Assembly: GCF_024323335.1 (NCBI RefSeq) | Contig: NC_066584.1 | Location: 433,219,408-433,283,407 of the forward strand | Reading direction: 5' to 3' | Source: Lathyrus oleraceus | Taxonomy: Eukaryota > Streptophyta > Magnoliopsida > Fabales > Fabaceae | Length of the DNA stretch: 64,000 nucleotides | Part shown: positions 11,029-24,700 of the stretch, piece by piece | Layout of the letters: every line of letters starts with the position of its first letter | Position numbering within the stretch: the stretch's first letter is position 1 | Notes under the pieces: generated by a model | The model's input: only the letters and a program-made list of their open reading frames with translations | What the model was told of the DNA's origin: nothing | Database searches by the model: none | Position numbers and translations under genes: made by a program

Positions 11029-14000
11029 TCACAGAGGAGCATCCAACGGAATAGCACAGCTCCCGCGATCCACATGACCGCCAAGATAAACCTTCAAACA
11101 TTGGCCATTAACGGTCCAACTGTCCTTCTTTTCCAGGTCCTCAATGACAATAGCTCCGTACTCCTTAACTTCTTTGACCCGAAATGGCCCGGACCATTTT
11201 GATTTCAACTTTCCGGGGAATAACTTCAACCTGGAATTGAACAAGAGGACTAATTGTCCGAGCACAAATTCTTTCTTACGGAGCTTTTTGTCATGGTATT
11301 TTTTTACCTTCTCTTTGTACAACCAGCTTGAGTGGTATGCGGCATTGCGCATCTCCTCCAACTCAAGCAGTTGCACCTTCCTTTTCTCACCGGCCAAATC
11401 ATTTTCAAAATTTAAAAATTTCAGAGCCCACAAGGCTTTGTGCTCCTATTCAACCGGCAAATGGCAAGTTTTACCAAACACCAATTGAAAAGGAGTTAGG
11501 CCAATTGGAGCTTTAAAGGCGGTACGGTATGCCCATAACGCTTCATCCAATTTTTGTGACCACTCTTTTTTCGAATTTGACACAGTTTTTTCGAGAATTC
11601 TCTTAATCTCACAATTAGAGACCTTGGCTTGCCCATTAGCCTGTGGGTGATACGGAGTTGCCACTCTATGTGATACACCGTAATGTTTTAAAATGCTTTC
11701 CAACGGTGCATTACAAAAGTGTGACCCTCCGTCACTTATCAACACTCGGGGGGTTCCGAAACGGGAAAATATGTTTTTCTTCAAAAAATTTATCACCGTT
11801 TTCGCATCCGCCCGAGATGAGGCAATCGCCTCAACCCACTTAGAAACGTAATCAACTGCGACAAGCATATACTCGTTACCATAAGAGGGTGGGAATGGTC
11901 CTACAAAATCAATGCCCCAACAATCAAATACTTCGACCTCTTGGATGTTTTGGAGAGGCATCTCGTCTCTCTTACCAATCCCACCGCTTCTCTGGCAACT
12001 ATCACAACTTTGCGCATAGGTATGTGCGTCTTTGAAAATAGTGGGCCAATAAAATCCTGACTGAAGGATTTTAGTGGCCGTTCTCACCCCATTATAGTGT
12101 CCGCCGTAAGGCGAGTTGTGACAATGCCAAAGGATGCTCTGCGCTTCATCGCCAGTAACGCATCTCCTTAAAAGGTTATCACTACCCAACTTAAACAAGT
12201 ATGGGTCATCCCATATGTAATACTTGGCATCCGAAAGAAACTTCCTTTTTTGGTTCGAAGTTAGGTCGGGAGGCACAAAACCACTAGCCTTGTGGTTCGC
12301 AAAGTTTGCAAACCACGGCCTAACTTGAACTTTGAACAGTTTTTCATCAGGAAATTCTTCCCGGATTTCCTTCTCCGACGCGGTAACCTCCACATTCACT
12401 AAGCGGGATAAATGATCCGCCACCAAATTTTCCGATCCTTTCTTGTCTTTGATTTCAACATCAAATTCTTGCAACAAGAGGATCCAACGGATGAGCCTTT
12501 GCTTCGAATCCGGTTTGGTGAGCAAATATTTAATCGCCGCGTGGTCGGTATACATTACGACTTTAGACCCTATAAGATAAGATCTAAACTTTTCAAGCGC
12601 ATACACTATCGCAAGTAATTCTTTTTCAGTTGTGGCGTAGTTAATTTGAGCCTCATTAAGAACTTTACTTGCGTAATGTATCGCATGAAATTTTTTCTCT
12701 TTTCTTTGGCCAAGTACCGCTCCAATTGCATAGTCGCTAGCATCACACATTAGTTCAAAATTTGAATTCCAATTTGGAGCGACTATAATCGGAGCGGTAA
12801 CCAATTTTTCTTTTAAAGTTTCAAAAGCTTGCAAACATTCATCGGTTAAGAGAAATACCTGGTCCTTAGCTAGCAAATTGCTCAAAGGCTTAGCCACCTT
12901 TGAGAAGTCCTTGATAAAGTGCCGATAGAACCCGGCGTGCCCCGAAAAGCTTCGGATTCCCTTCACATTCACCGGAGGAGGTAACTTTTCAATCACTTCA
13001 ACCTTAGCTCGATCAACTTCAAGCCCTCTTGAAGAGACTTTATGGCCAAGCACGATCCCCTCGGTCACCATGAAGTGACACTTCTCCCAATTAAGTACCA
13101 GATTGGTCTTCACACATCTTTCAAGCACCATTTTCAAGTTTGCCAAGCATAGACTAAAGGACCCACCAAATAACGAGAAGTCATCCATGAAGACTTCCAT
13201 TGTTTTCTCAATAAGGTCGGCACAAATGGCTTGTACACATCGTTGGAAAGTCGTCGGTGCATTGCACAACCCAAAGGGCATTTTTCGGTATGCGAACACT
13301 CCAAACGGACATGTGAAAGCCGTCTTTTCATGATCGGCCGGGTCAACCGCAATTTGGTTATACCCGGAATAGCCATCCAAGAAACAATAGTATTGTTGGC
13401 CCGAGAGTCTTTCGAGCATTTGATCCATGAACGGGAGTGGAAAATGGTCCTTTCGAGTTGCGGTATTCAACCGCCTATAATCAATACACATTCGCCACCC
13501 CGTTGCAACTTTAGTAGGGATCAATTCATCCTTGTCATTCCGGATCACGGTAATTCCACCTTTCTTCGGAACCACATGCACGGGACTAACCCATGGACTA
13601 TCCGAGATCGGGTAAATCATTCCCGCATCCAACAGCTTTACAACTTCCTTTCGAACAACCTCCTTCATGGTAGGATTTAAGCGGCGTTGAGGTTGAGCTA
13701 CCGGCTTAAAATCCTCTTCCATCAAGATCTTGTGCATGCAATAGGAAGGGCTAATTCCTTTTAGATCGGAAAGAGTCCAACCCATGGCTTCTTGATTTTT
13801 TTTTAGCACATGGATCAAGCGGGCTTCTTCATCATTTGTCAAAAGGTTGCTTATGATGACCGGCTTTGCTTCGGTCTCATCTAGGAATACATACTTCAAA
13901 GTAGAAGGTAGTATTTTCAATTCAATAGGCGCTTTTTCGTCAGTAACCTCCTTCTTCAAGTCTTCTTCCTCAACTTCCCACGGTTGTAGTTCGTCTAAAC

Positions 14001-16596
14001 TATCAAGTTCCTTTAAGCATTCCTCAAGAGCTTGCTCTTCTTCAACGGTGAAAACCTCCAATGAGTCGTCAAGAGCTAACTCCATAGGAGATATCTCATG
14101 AATATGCTTAGAAACCTCCAAAACTGCTTCTTCGATCACATCGATGCGAAAGCTATCATTTCTATCTTTTGAATGCTTCATTGCTTCGAATAGATCGAAT
14201 GTAACTTCCTCATTTTGGACTCTCACCTTCATTAAACCGTCATCAACGTCAATCATCATTCGCGCGGTTTTCATGAACGGTCGGCCCAAGATGAGCGGAG
14301 CATCATCATCTTCTTCCATATCAATAACAATAAAATCGACCGGGAAAAAGAATTTGTCGACTTTAACCAAAACATCTTGGGCTACGCCATGAGGATGGGT
14401 TGTCGACTTATCCGCCAATTGCAACGTCATTCAGATGGACTTAATTTTGATGTTGCCAAGCCTCTTTATAATAGACAAAGGTATAAGATTAATGCTTGAC
14501 CCCAAGTCAATTAGCCCCTTCCCGACATAGATATCACCAATTTTAACTGGCAAAGTAACTCTTCCCGGATCAACCTCTTTTTTTGGAAGCGTCCTTTGAA
14601 TAATGGCACTACAGCTCGCATCTAGGACGATGGTCTCCGGTTCCGTATACCTCCGTTTTTTTGTAAGTATGTCCTTCATGAATTTGGCATACTTGGGCAT
14701 TTGCTCCAAGGCTTCGGCAAACAGAATATTGATTTGTAGTTGTTTAAAAATATCCATGAACCGGGCGTAATGCCGTTCATTCTCCCTTTTGGACGGGGCA
14801 TGAGGATAAGGAAGGTTTTGGATTGGAGTAGTGCTCACTACCTCCTTTCCCTTTGCAACTCTAGAACTCCTCCATCTAGGCTTTTTCACTTCCTCCCCCA
14901 TTACTTCATCACTCGTATTTTTCTCAATCTCCACACTTTTTTTCTTTTCAACTTCACCATTCTTTTCGTTCTTTTCAACTTCTTCCTCCTCACTCCACTC
15001 CCCCACTTCACCATCAATATTTTCCTCCACAATTTCCTCCTCATTTTCTTTCTTTTTCTCTCTTTGTTCACTCTCAACTCTTTTGTTATTCTCACTCATC
15101 AACTCCTTCCCACTTCTCATTGTGATCGCCTTACAATGCTCCTTAGGATTTGTTTGCGTGTTTGCCGAAAAGGAAGGACCGGTTTGTTGTTCCGCGAGTT
15201 GCTTAGCAAGTTGCCCAACTTGAGTCTCGAGATTTTTTATAGCCGCATCGTTGCTTTTTTGATTTGCCATTGACATTTGCATGAATTGCGTCAATGTCTC
15301 TTCCAACTTAGAAGTTACGACCGACGATTGTTGAGATTGATAAGGATTTTGGGGAGGGTTTTGACGGCTAGAAGAACCACCTCCATAACCTTGGTTATGG
15401 TAATAGTTACTCCTAGGTTGGAACCCTTGGTTCCCTTGGAAATGTGGTTGTTGATTTTGAGGGTTTGGTTGATAAGGTTGTTGTTGTTGTTGTTGTCTCA
15501 GTTGGTAGTCCCTTTGGTTTGCCATGTAGTTTACATCTTCGAACCCCGGAGGTGGACAGAATCCGGTGTCATGCTCACCTTTGCAAAGCTCACAACAAGC
15601 TATTTGTTTAGCTTTAGAAGGTTCCCTCAACTCTTTTATTTGCTGCGTTAAGAGTTCCACTTGTTGTGAGATGAGCTTGTTTTGGGCAAGGATGGCATCG
15701 TTCGTCCCTAGTTCAAGCACTCCCGGCTTTTTCAAAGAGTTGCCTCGACTTTGACTCTGAAGATCATTTAGAGCCATTCGATTTATGATATTTGTAGCTT
15801 CTTCGACACTTTTAGACAATAAAGAGCCACCCGAGGTAGCATCCAACAACGTCTTGCAATTTGGTTGAAGTCCATTTTTGAAAATATGGATTTGAGTCAT
15901 CTCATCAAATCCATGCCCTTTACACTTCTGAAGCATGGATTTGAATCTTTCCCACGCTTCATTTAAGGATTCATTGATTCCTTGTGCAAACACTGAGATG
16001 GCCGTCTTGGATTCCATGAACCGGTTATGGGAGAAGAATCTTTCGATGAACTTCTCTTCTAACACGTTCCAGTCTGTCATGACGGCTGGTGTTTGATCTA
16101 AGTACCAATCTTTTGTTTTGCCGAGCAAAGCGTGGGGAAATAATCTTCTGAATAACGGTAGCTCCTGAGCCTGATCCACTCCGGCCGCCAATGCTATCTC
16201 ATAAAATTTCGTGAGAAAAGCAAAGGGATCTTCATGGTCCATTCCGGTGAATGGACTTCCATATAATAAATTGAGAGTTCCCGTTTTCATCTCAGCTTGC
16301 CTTCCCGTGTGGTTGGCAAACTGAGCAGTGTTTCTTGGACTGTTTATGCATGGAGTAGAAATAGGCGGTGGTGGTGGCTCCATGTTAGGTATGAATGGTG
16401 GTGGATTTGTGGTAGAAGAACTTTCTCCTTGCTCTTGACGTTGTCTAGCCTGTTGCCTCCTACGTCTCGTTTTGCTATTGATCCTCCTTGCGGTTCTCTC
16501 GATCTCGGGATCAAAAAGAAGTTCGTCCACAGGGATTTGCCCTCGCATAAAACGTAAGCTGCACACTAAACCAAACAAATTACAAGCACAAGTCAA
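11029..16596 (-). pseudogene. Athila gag-pol polyprotein, two premature stops
   Basis: One continuous frame on the minus strand. Gag: retrotransposon gag domain at about residues 100-260 (DWYLDQ, FIERFF), a variant zinc knuckle CX2CX3HX4C (CELCKGEHDTGFC) near 345, a glutamine-rich and then a charged Glu/Lys stretch. Protease: LIDLGSSINLIP with DLGSS in place of DTG, as usual in this lineage, followed by LILGRPF. RT: FMDD at 13180-13191. RNase H: CDASD, TDH and ADHLSRL. Integrase: HHCC zinc finger, GIDFVG, DGGSHF, then NGQAKVSN where the family has Glu. Stops: TGA 14431-14433 exactly between protease halves, and TAG 11446-11448 after integrase, before the C-terminal GPFRVKEV module. The frame opens at 16596; ATG at 16548 (MRGQIPVDE) is an equally good start. 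The PBS is only about 58 nt upstream. Confidence 0.92.
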
Positions 16597-16653
16597 AAAT
16601 TCGAAAGCTAAAACTTAAACAACTATTGCGATGCTCGCAATATCAATTCACAA

Positions 16654-16671
16654 TCCCCGGCAACGGCGCCA
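16654..16671 (-). promoter_or_regulatory. Athila primer-binding site (tRNA-Asp type)
   Basis: Minus strand TGGCGCCGTTGCCGGGGA, separated from the LTR by TTT. This is the usual tRNA-Asp-complementary PBS of this lineage and sets the element's orientation. Confidence 0.92.
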
Positions 16672-16674
16672 TTT

Positions 16675-18187
16675 TGTTGAATGTAATTTTTAAGTGTCGG
16701 GTTTTTGTTAACGTATCCACAGGGATTGTGAGATATCACCGCCTTTCGACAGTTGTATTAATTCTTAGCTTAAGGTAACAATGGGGTTTTGGTATTTGTC
16801 ACGGTATCTTGCATAAAAGTATAATAAAATGCGGTAAAAGTTTTGGTTTGAATATTTGAGAAATATTGCCAAAGTTAGGGTTCGACGATCACTTTGCATG
16901 TATATGTTCGATCAACAAAACTTATAAACTCCTTTAGATGATAAACTATTTCATAAAGTCCTCCCAATGTGTTTATCTCTAACACACATTGTGAGTTTTC
17001 CCATTTTGATCCATTGTTTATCTCTAACACAATCTATAAAAATGATAACTTTTTGGTTCAACCTTATGGTGAACAAAATCATTCATTACTATCTCTAGCT
17101 AACAAACAAGATTGGATGAAAACCTAGGTTAAGAGTTGGTAAACGTCTCTCGATCATAAACCAACACAAAGAGTTTTCAATAAGAACAAAGTTTTCACCA
17201 TATATTCACCATTAAAGAGTTTACAAATGAAGATCCTTACAGTTACACACAAAGCTAATGATCATCTACATCTAACCTTGACAAAATGAAGGACTTAGCT
17301 ACTCATTTTCATGGTAGCTTGGTCAACAAGTTTCGGAAGAAGGTTGATCAACATCTGAGTCGAATAATCGAGATTGGATGGGAATCCACCTTCTTTTTGT
17401 GAAAGATGGTTAAGAGATGAAGAAAAATGGTTTCTAGGTCACAAAAGATCCTTAGAACAATGCTGTAAAAAAAATAGAAAAAGTACAAAAGTATGGAAAA
17501 ATAAGGTATGGGTCCAAAAAGTAGCCCTTGCTACTTATAGAGCTGCTACTGGGCTGTCATGCTCGCTAGGCGAGCAGAATGGCTCGCCTAGCGAGCCCCT
17601 AAATGAAGCACCTGAGGCACCTGCGCCCAGAGAAACCACCATTGCCAGACTGTCATGTTCGCTGAGCGAACAAAACCTTTGCCTAGCGAAGGCCACGCTT
17701 CAACCTTCGCTCCAGCGAGGTTGAGAGGTTTTGCTACTGGAATGCTCGCTGGGAGCTCGCTAAAGGCTCGCCTAGCGAGTGAGTGCTGGCTGCGCTTTTC
17801 ACCAAGTCTGGACGTGTTCGCCACACACCTCGCTGGAGGCTCGCCTAGCGAGTGTGGTCATGTTTGCCACTGTAAAATACTGGAGCTTTTCGCTAGGCTC
17901 TCGCTGGACGCTTGCTTAGCGAGTCCTTCGCCACAACCTTCGCCTAGCGAGAAAGCTGATGAATGCTTGTTTTATTTGATCCCTTTGCCAAATTTCTTGT
18001 GTCTTCACTTTCTATTATTTCATGCCTACTTCCTGCACAATAACACACAAATCAAAGGTACCAAGATCGTTTATCATTGAATTGCATTTCATCCAAAACA
18101 AAGGTGGTTTCAAACACTTTAGCAAGGAAATAGAGTGAAAGATGCCCACATTTGATAGCTCAAATAAGCACTTTTGGGCATCTAACA
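16675..18187 (-). mobile_element. Athila 5' LTR
   Basis: 1513 bp, the same length as the other copy, with about 21 substitutions by eye, several of them inside the GC-rich hairpin cluster at about 17561-17952. Candidate minus-strand TATA at 17532-17539. Confidence 0.95.
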
Positions 18188-18192
18188 AACAT
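18188..18192. repeat. Target-site duplication AACAT (right)
   Basis: Second copy of the AACAT duplication at the Athila end; the Ogre LTR resumes here. Confidence 0.95.
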
Positions 18193-21177
18193 CAAGCACG
18201 ATTGAGCATCAATTCTCCATCCATTCATTCACAGGAGCATTGGAGATCATCTGTTTTTGCTTTCCAGGACTTAAAACAACCAATTCCAGTTCTGCATTCT
18301 CTTGAAGGTCAGAATTCGACTTTCCTAATTCATAAAATTGTGATGTGCATGTTGTAGATCGTTCATCCCTGAGTATGCTGAGCTTTGTCTCATTGAATTT
18401 CATTAAGAAATGAACAAGATATGCTAGATCTAAGTTTTATGTATGAAACTTCCTTTGCTTGAATCGTTGCATGTGTGTAGAATTAGAGTAATATAATCCT
18501 TGATCCATGATGTACGTTGGAAGATCTATCCAATGGTGTACTTTTTATGAATTTCTGGACGATTTTGTTCTTGGCCTGGGAAGAACATGATGAACTGTAT
18601 GAAGGTGCTGATGAACTCGTTCCCAGGCGCGCATAGATCCGTTAGGCTGAGTTTTTTAGGGTTTGCATGTGTTTGTGTGAATCGTTCCATGTATTGGTCC
18701 ACGTTGCACTCACCTGGCGTTTTGATTGGTGGCCTCCCCGTGTTGACTACGTTGACTAGCCAGGGATTAAATGAAACGGCGCGTTTCATCCCTTGGCGCC
18801 TGATCCATTTCAAATGGTACCACTCTTCGATTCTGGCTTGCCACACTATTTCAATTGCATTTCATTTTATTTCATGTATTCCATTCATTCATGAACCATG
18901 CTTTCATATGTTTTTTTTTTATTTTTCATTCACTTAGAAAATTCATAACTCCATGAATATTAATCCAAATGGCCTGGGAATTTTTGCATGTTGTTCCTCA
19001 TGATGTCTAGTATTTTATAACTATTTTTCCAGAAATTTTGCACGGTTGGAATTTAATTTGGCTTAGGGATTGTTCATATGTGTGCTATCTTGTACCTTGC
19101 TTGCCAATTGCTTTGTGAAATGATGAGATTTTATCCAATGCTCTTGAAACTTTTCATGCTTAAACTAGACATCCTAATTGACATTTTGGTGTAGAGTTTG
19201 CATTTTTAGCATTTCTGGTTGTTGAGATATGCTCATGTTAATGTAGGTGTGACAATGTGTGTCACACCTTTGCTTGCTCAATTTGTTGATTTTCTTTGCC
19301 ATGCCAAACAAATGTCAATTGATGTGATTTTTTGCATGATGCTTCTTCTGGATGTTAGGATTGATCATGAATGTTTGTGGAATTTTTGGATTTATTTCTG
19401 ATTTGTTTGGTATTTTTCTTGCTGGATGATCATTTGTGGACTTTTGAATAGTCATGAACTTCAATGATTTGTGAAATGCTTATGCTTTATCATATGAACT
19501 TGAAATTTTGCACATTGTTTCTAGACACTTTGAAGTTTATTGTGGATTTTGTTTGAGGCATTTATCATGTTTGGATTCTGTTTTAGGCTTGTGCTAAGTT
19601 GATGCATCTAATTGTGCCCTATTTGAGCTTGTTTTTTGCTTACCTTGCCTTATGAAATTTGATTACCATGCTTAAACTTGTCCAAATGCCTTGATTTTTG
19701 GGGTGTTGATCATGTGATGTGTTCTGTTTAGCCATGATTTTTCTTGAGATTTATTGACTCATTTTTGAATTGATGTGGATTTGTTCATTTTGTTGCCTCA
19801 ATGTGGTTCCAACTTGCATGCCTTGCCATGATTGCTTTGTGAAATGAATTTGGTTGATGCTATTGACATGAGACCTTTTGGATTGTGTTATTAATTGATT
19901 GAGATTGATTCATGTCAATTTTCATGTTCTGTTTTGAATTATTTCTCCCTCTTTGACCCTAGGCCTTGTCCTAGTGGTTTGTGCTTATGTTTGAGCTTTG
20001 TTTTCAGGATGAAAAGCATATGGTCATGAAGGAGATTGATTCACTTGCTTGAGTTGGATTATTTGAGCTTTGTTGACTAATCTTGAAGTTGTTTTGTAGG
20101 TGGCTTTTAGCTCATTTGATTTGAGCTTGTGCATTGCACCTTGATGCATTGCTTGTTTGACTATTGTTTGACTATGTACAGTTAACTGTTGACTATTGGA
20201 CTGTCTGTTTGACTTTTTGAGTTGTATACTGACTGAGTTAGATTGTTTTCAGGTACATTAGTTGCTTAAGTTCTTTGAACTTGCTTTTGTTGTTGCTTGG
20301 TTGCTTAACCATTTGAGGTATAATTCACTGACTTCATGTAGTCTGGAAGACTTGTCCTGTTACTTGGGCAGGCACCTGTCTGAAGCCCTCCTTAAGAGGC
20401 AATGCTTGTGTTTGTTTATCTTTGTGCCAAGCAGGAAAAGACCTTTGATAAGGCAATTGGCAGATAAAAGAGATGTGCAATCCATCTCCTGCTATTCAGT
20501 TGAGTCATCCCTTTGCTCACACACCTTGTGTTGATGCATTGTGGATATTAACCCAAGATCTATGTTGAGTCAGTCATATGTGGATAGAAGAGTTCCTGCT
20601 TTCTGAACTCCCACACCTTCTATTTGAGTCAAGCTCTCCCAGGCCAGGGATAAGAGCTGTGAGGCACACCCCTCACTTCCCATTTCATCTGCTTCACCCT
20701 AACTCTCAATGTTAGGGTTAAGAGCTAACTACACCCGATTCCAGTTGGCTTGTGTTTCACAGCCTAACCTTGTGTGAGCCCACTTTGTTTGTATATAGTG
20801 TGTGCTAATTGTGTGTGCTAATTGTGTGTATGTTTGCTTTGCTTTGCCTGTTTAGGATAGCTTGCTGCCTGTGCAAGTTAGATAGAAAACTCAACCTAGG
20901 ACCATTGTGGAATGCATGATAACTATTAGGCTCGAGTCAGTCTCCCTTCTAGTTTGTCATTTCCCAGTCTCTGGTTAGGAGAAAGTTTCTCCCCTTTTCA
21001 GGGGAACTACGTTGCCCTGATCCTCATATCAGATGGGGTACGTAGGCAGGAGATCGTACGGGATCTCTCCGGGCACCCTTTCTCTTTTTTGTGTGTGTGT
21101 TTGTTTGACAGTTACTAGGCTCGAGTGCCAGACTCCTTAGTAACCTGTTGTTTGTTGATCCTTCTTGTGTGTGTTAG

Positions 21178-21345
21178 GATATGGACGTAAGACCAGCAAT
21201 TGGCATTCCGTATCCTATTGTTGTGTGCTTGGAGTCTGATATAAGTCCAGCAATTGGCATTTGGTTTCCAGTGTGGGTTTGTTTGGTTCGGAGTCTGATG
21301 TAAGTCCAGCGATTGGCATTCGGTTTCCATGTTTGCCTGTTGTGC
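21178..21345 (+). repeat. Three-fold 53-60 bp tandem repeat in U5
   Basis: Three units each containing GTAAG-CCAGC-ATTGGCAT followed by a GGTTTCC or GTATCC word (starts about 21178, 21231, 21290). The array recurs in every LTR unit: about 24905-25065, 43021-43185 and 46751-46915. Confidence 0.85.
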
Positions 21346-21373
21346 GTGTGTTTTGTTTCGGCGTGCGTGAGCC

Positions 21374-21419
21374 GAACTACGGTAGCTTTGATTCTCATTC
21401 CAGATGAGATACGTAGGCA
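21374..21419 (+). other. Conserved 46-nt U5 module
   Basis: Begins GAACTACG, has TGAT-CTCAT in the middle and ends TACGTAGGCA. Eight copies lie in the two Ogre LTRs (21004, 21374, 24734, 25133, 42847, 43217, 46578, 46977) and one on the minus strand of the Ogre-like LTR at 56064-56109. Confidence 0.8.
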
Positions 21420-21750
21420 TAGGATGCGATATCCTAGCGAGCCCTTTCCCCTCTTATCCCACCTGTGTTGTTTCCGGTGTGTGTGTGATGTTTGTGAACA
21501 ACTTCTATTTTAGCAACCTTATCCTTTCCTTTTGAGCGTGGATCCCGTCGAGTACGACGGATGCGTAGGGGTGTTAATACCTTCCCTTCGCATAACCGAC
21601 TCCCGATCCCATCTCTCTTTGGTCGCGAGACCATGTCTTTTCCAGGTTTACTTCGAGCATTTCCTTTCCCTCTTTGGGATAAATAACGCACGGTGGCGGC
21701 TCTGTTTGTTTTGTTTTAGCCCGCCGGTTGTTTTTCGCGGATGCGACAAT

Positions 21751-21759
21751 TGGCGACTC
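21751..21759 (+). other. PBS remnant at the LTR duplication junction
   Basis: TGGCGACTC, the first 9 nt of the primer site, 2 nt after an internal LTR end (GCGACA) and directly joined to TTCATTTGG. The same junction is at 43594-43602. A bare LTR should not contain primer-site sequence. Confidence 0.9.
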
Positions 21760-24700
21760 TTCATTTGGTTCTCTCACTTTTTCATCAAAATTCTCCATAA
21801 ACCTTGCATTGTTCTTGATCAATCCTTGATCCATGAGCATAATTGGACATTTTTGGAAGCAAGATTCATCCATTTTCGAGCTAATTTGGAACTGTTGAAA
21901 GTTACATCCATTAATGACAATTGAAGATTTGAGCAACATCAAGCACGATTGAGCATTAATTCTCCATCCATTCATTCACAGGAGCATTGGAGATCATCTG
22001 TTTTTGCTTTCCAGGACTAAAACAACCAATTCCAGTTCTGCATTCTCTTGAAGGTCAGAATTCGACTTTCCTAATTCATAAAATTGTGATGTGCATGTTG
22101 TAGATCGTTCATCCCTGAGTATGCTGAGCTTTGTCTCATTGAATTTCATTAAGAAATGAACAAGATATGCTAGATCTAAGTTTTATGTATGAAACTTCCT
22201 TTGCTTGAATCGTTGCACGTGTGTAGAATTAGAGTAATATAATCCTTGATCCATGATGTACGTTGGAAGATCTATCCAATGGTGTACTTTTTATGAATTT
22301 CTGGACGATTTTGTTCTTGGCCTGGGAAGAACATGATGAACTGTATGAAGGTGCTGATGAAATCGTTCCCAGGCGCGCATAGATTCGTTAGGCTGAGTTT
22401 TTTAGGGTTTGCATGTGTTTGTGTGAATCGTTCCATGTATTGGTCCACGTTGCACTCACCTGGCGTTTTGATTGGTGGCCTCCCCGCGTTGACTACGTTG
22501 ACTAGCCAGGGATTAAATGAAACGACGCGTTTCATCCCTTGGCGCCTGATCCATTTCAAATGATACCACTCTTCGATTCTGGCTTGCCACACTATTTCAA
22601 TTGCATTTCATTTTATTTCATGTATTCCATTCATTCATGAACCATGCTTTCATATGTTTTTTTTATTTTTCATTCACTTAGAAAATTCATAACTCCATGA
22701 ATATTAATCCAAATGGCCTGGGAATTTTTGCATGTTGTTCCTCATGATGTCTAGTATTTTATGATTATTTTTCCAGAAATTATGCACGGTTGGAATTTAA
22801 TTTGGCTTAGGGATTGTTCATATGTGTGCTATCTTGTACCTTGCTTGCCAATTGCTTTATGAAATGATGAGATTTTATCCAATGCTCTTGAAACTTTGCA
22901 TGCTTAAACTAGACATCCTAATTGACATTTTGGTGTAGAGTTTGCATTTTTAGCATTTCTGGTTGTTGAGATATGCTCATGTTAATGTAGGTGTGACAAT
23001 GTGTGTCACACCTTTGCTTGCTCAATTTGTTGATTTTCTTTGCCATGCCAAACAAATGTCAATTGATGTGATTTTTTGCATGATGCTTCTTCTGGATGTT
23101 AGGATTGATAATGAATGTTTGTGGAATTTTTGGATTCATTTCTGATTTGTTTGGTATTTTTCTTGCTGGATGATCATTTGTGGACTTTTGAATAGTCATG
23201 AACTTCAATGATTTGTGAAATGCTTATGCTTTATCATATGAACTTGAAATTTTGCACATTGTTTATAGACACTTTGAAGTTTATTGTGGATTTGGTTTGA
23301 GGCATTTATCATGTTTGGATTCTGTTTTAGGCTTATGCTAAGTTGATGCATCTAATTGTGCCCTATTTGAGCTTGTTTGTGCTTACCTTGCCTTATGGAA
23401 TTTGATTACCATGCTTAAACTTGTCCAAATGCCTTGATTTTTGGTGTGTTGATCATGTGATGTGTTCTGTTTAGCCATGGTTTTTCTTGAGATTTATTGA
23501 ATCATTTTTGTATTGATGTGGATTTGTTCATTTTGTTGCCTCAATGTGGTTCCAACTTGCATGCCTTGCCATGATTGCTCTGTGAAATGAATTTGGTTGA
23601 TGCTATTGACATGAGACCTTTTGGATTGTGTTCTTAATTGATTGAGCTTGATTCATGTCAATTTTAATGTTTTGTTTTGAATTATTTCTCCCTCTTTGAC
23701 CCTAGGCCTTGTCCTAGTGGTTTGTGCTTATGTTTGAGCTTTGTTTTCAGGATGAAAAGCATATGGTCATGAAGGAGATTGATTCACTTGCTTGAGTTGG
23801 ATTATTTGAGCTTTGTTGACTAATCTTGAAGTTGTTTTGTAGGTGGCTTTTAGCTCATTTGATTTGAGCTTGTGCATTGCACCTTGATGCATTGCTTGTT
23901 TGACTATTGTTTGACTATGTACAGTTAACTGTTGACTATTGGACTGTCTGTTTGACTTTTTGAGTTGTATACTGATTGAGTTAGATTGTTTTCAGGTACA
24001 TTAGTTGCTTAAGTTCTTTGAACTTGCTTTTGTTGTTGCTTGGTTGCTTAACCAATTGAGGTATAATTCACTGACTTCATGTAGTCTGGAAGACCTGTCC
24101 TGTTACTTGGGCAGGCACCTGTCTGAAGCCCTCCTTAAGAGGCAATGCTTGTGTTTGTTTATGTTTGTGCCAAGCAGGAAAAGACCTTTGATAAGGCAAT
24201 TGGCAGATAAAAGAGATGTGCAATCCATCTCCTGCTATTCAGTTGAGTCATCCCTTTGCTCACACACCTTGTGTTGATGCATTGTGGATATTAACCCAAG
24301 ATCTATGTTGAGTCAGTCATATGTGGATAGAAGAGTTCCTGCTTTCTGAACTCCCACACCTTCTATTTGAGTCAAGCTCTCCCAGGCCAGGGATAAGAGC
24401 TGTGAGGTCTTACCCTCACTTCCCATTTCATCTGCTTCACCCTAACTCTCAATGTTAGGGTTAAGAGCTAACTACACCCGATTCCAGTTGGCTTGTGTTT
24501 CACAGCCTAACCTTGTGTGAGTCCACTTTGTTTGTATATAGTGTGTGCTAATTGTGTGTATGTTTGCTTTGCTTATGCTGATTAGGATAGCTTGCTGCCT
24601 GTGTAAGTTAGATAGAAACCTCAACCTAGGACCATTGCGGATTACATGATAACTATTAGGCTCGAGTCAGTCTCCCTTATAGTTTGTCATTTCCCAGTCT

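Larger units (their letters stand above)
5918..18187 (-). mobile_element. Complete Athila-type Ty3/gypsy element
   Basis: 12,270 bp, inserted in reverse in the 5' LTR of the Ogre. Two 1513-bp LTRs, PBS complementary to tRNA-Asp, gag-pol on the minus strand, an additional ORF between pol and the 3' LTR, PPT and TSD AACAT are all present. By eye the LTRs differ at about 21 positions (about 98.6% identity), so the insertion is young and later than the Ogre. Two premature stops and a changed integrase residue make this copy defective. Confidence 0.95.
5738..21759 (+). repeat. R-U5-like tandem unit, copy A (5' LTR, interrupted)
   Basis: First copy of the intra-LTR tandem unit, about 3747 bp without the Athila element. 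It ends with the LTR terminus GCGACA (21743-21748), a 2-nt spacer AT and TGGCGACTC (21751-21759), the start of the primer-binding site. Copy-A markers shared with the 3' LTR are GAGGCACACCCCTCAC at about 20671 and a doubled TGTGCTAATTGTG near 20800. Counterpart in the 3' LTR: 39859-43602. Confidence 0.92.

Noticed and set aside
14740..15273. Phe/Leu/Ser-rich plus-strand ORFs opposite gag
   Set aside because: Antisense shadows of the Glu/Lys-rich part of Athila gag.
18526..18846. A 106-codon minus-strand ORF open in all four LTR units (also 22272, 40372 and 44116)
   Set aside because: The differences between copies mostly change the amino acid, the frame is antisense to the element, and no domain is recognisable. 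Shared descent of the repeat explains it.
20262..20534. A 90-codon plus-strand ORF repeated in all four LTR units
   Set aside because: No domain, no evidence of selection on codons; the LTR here is highly similar overall.
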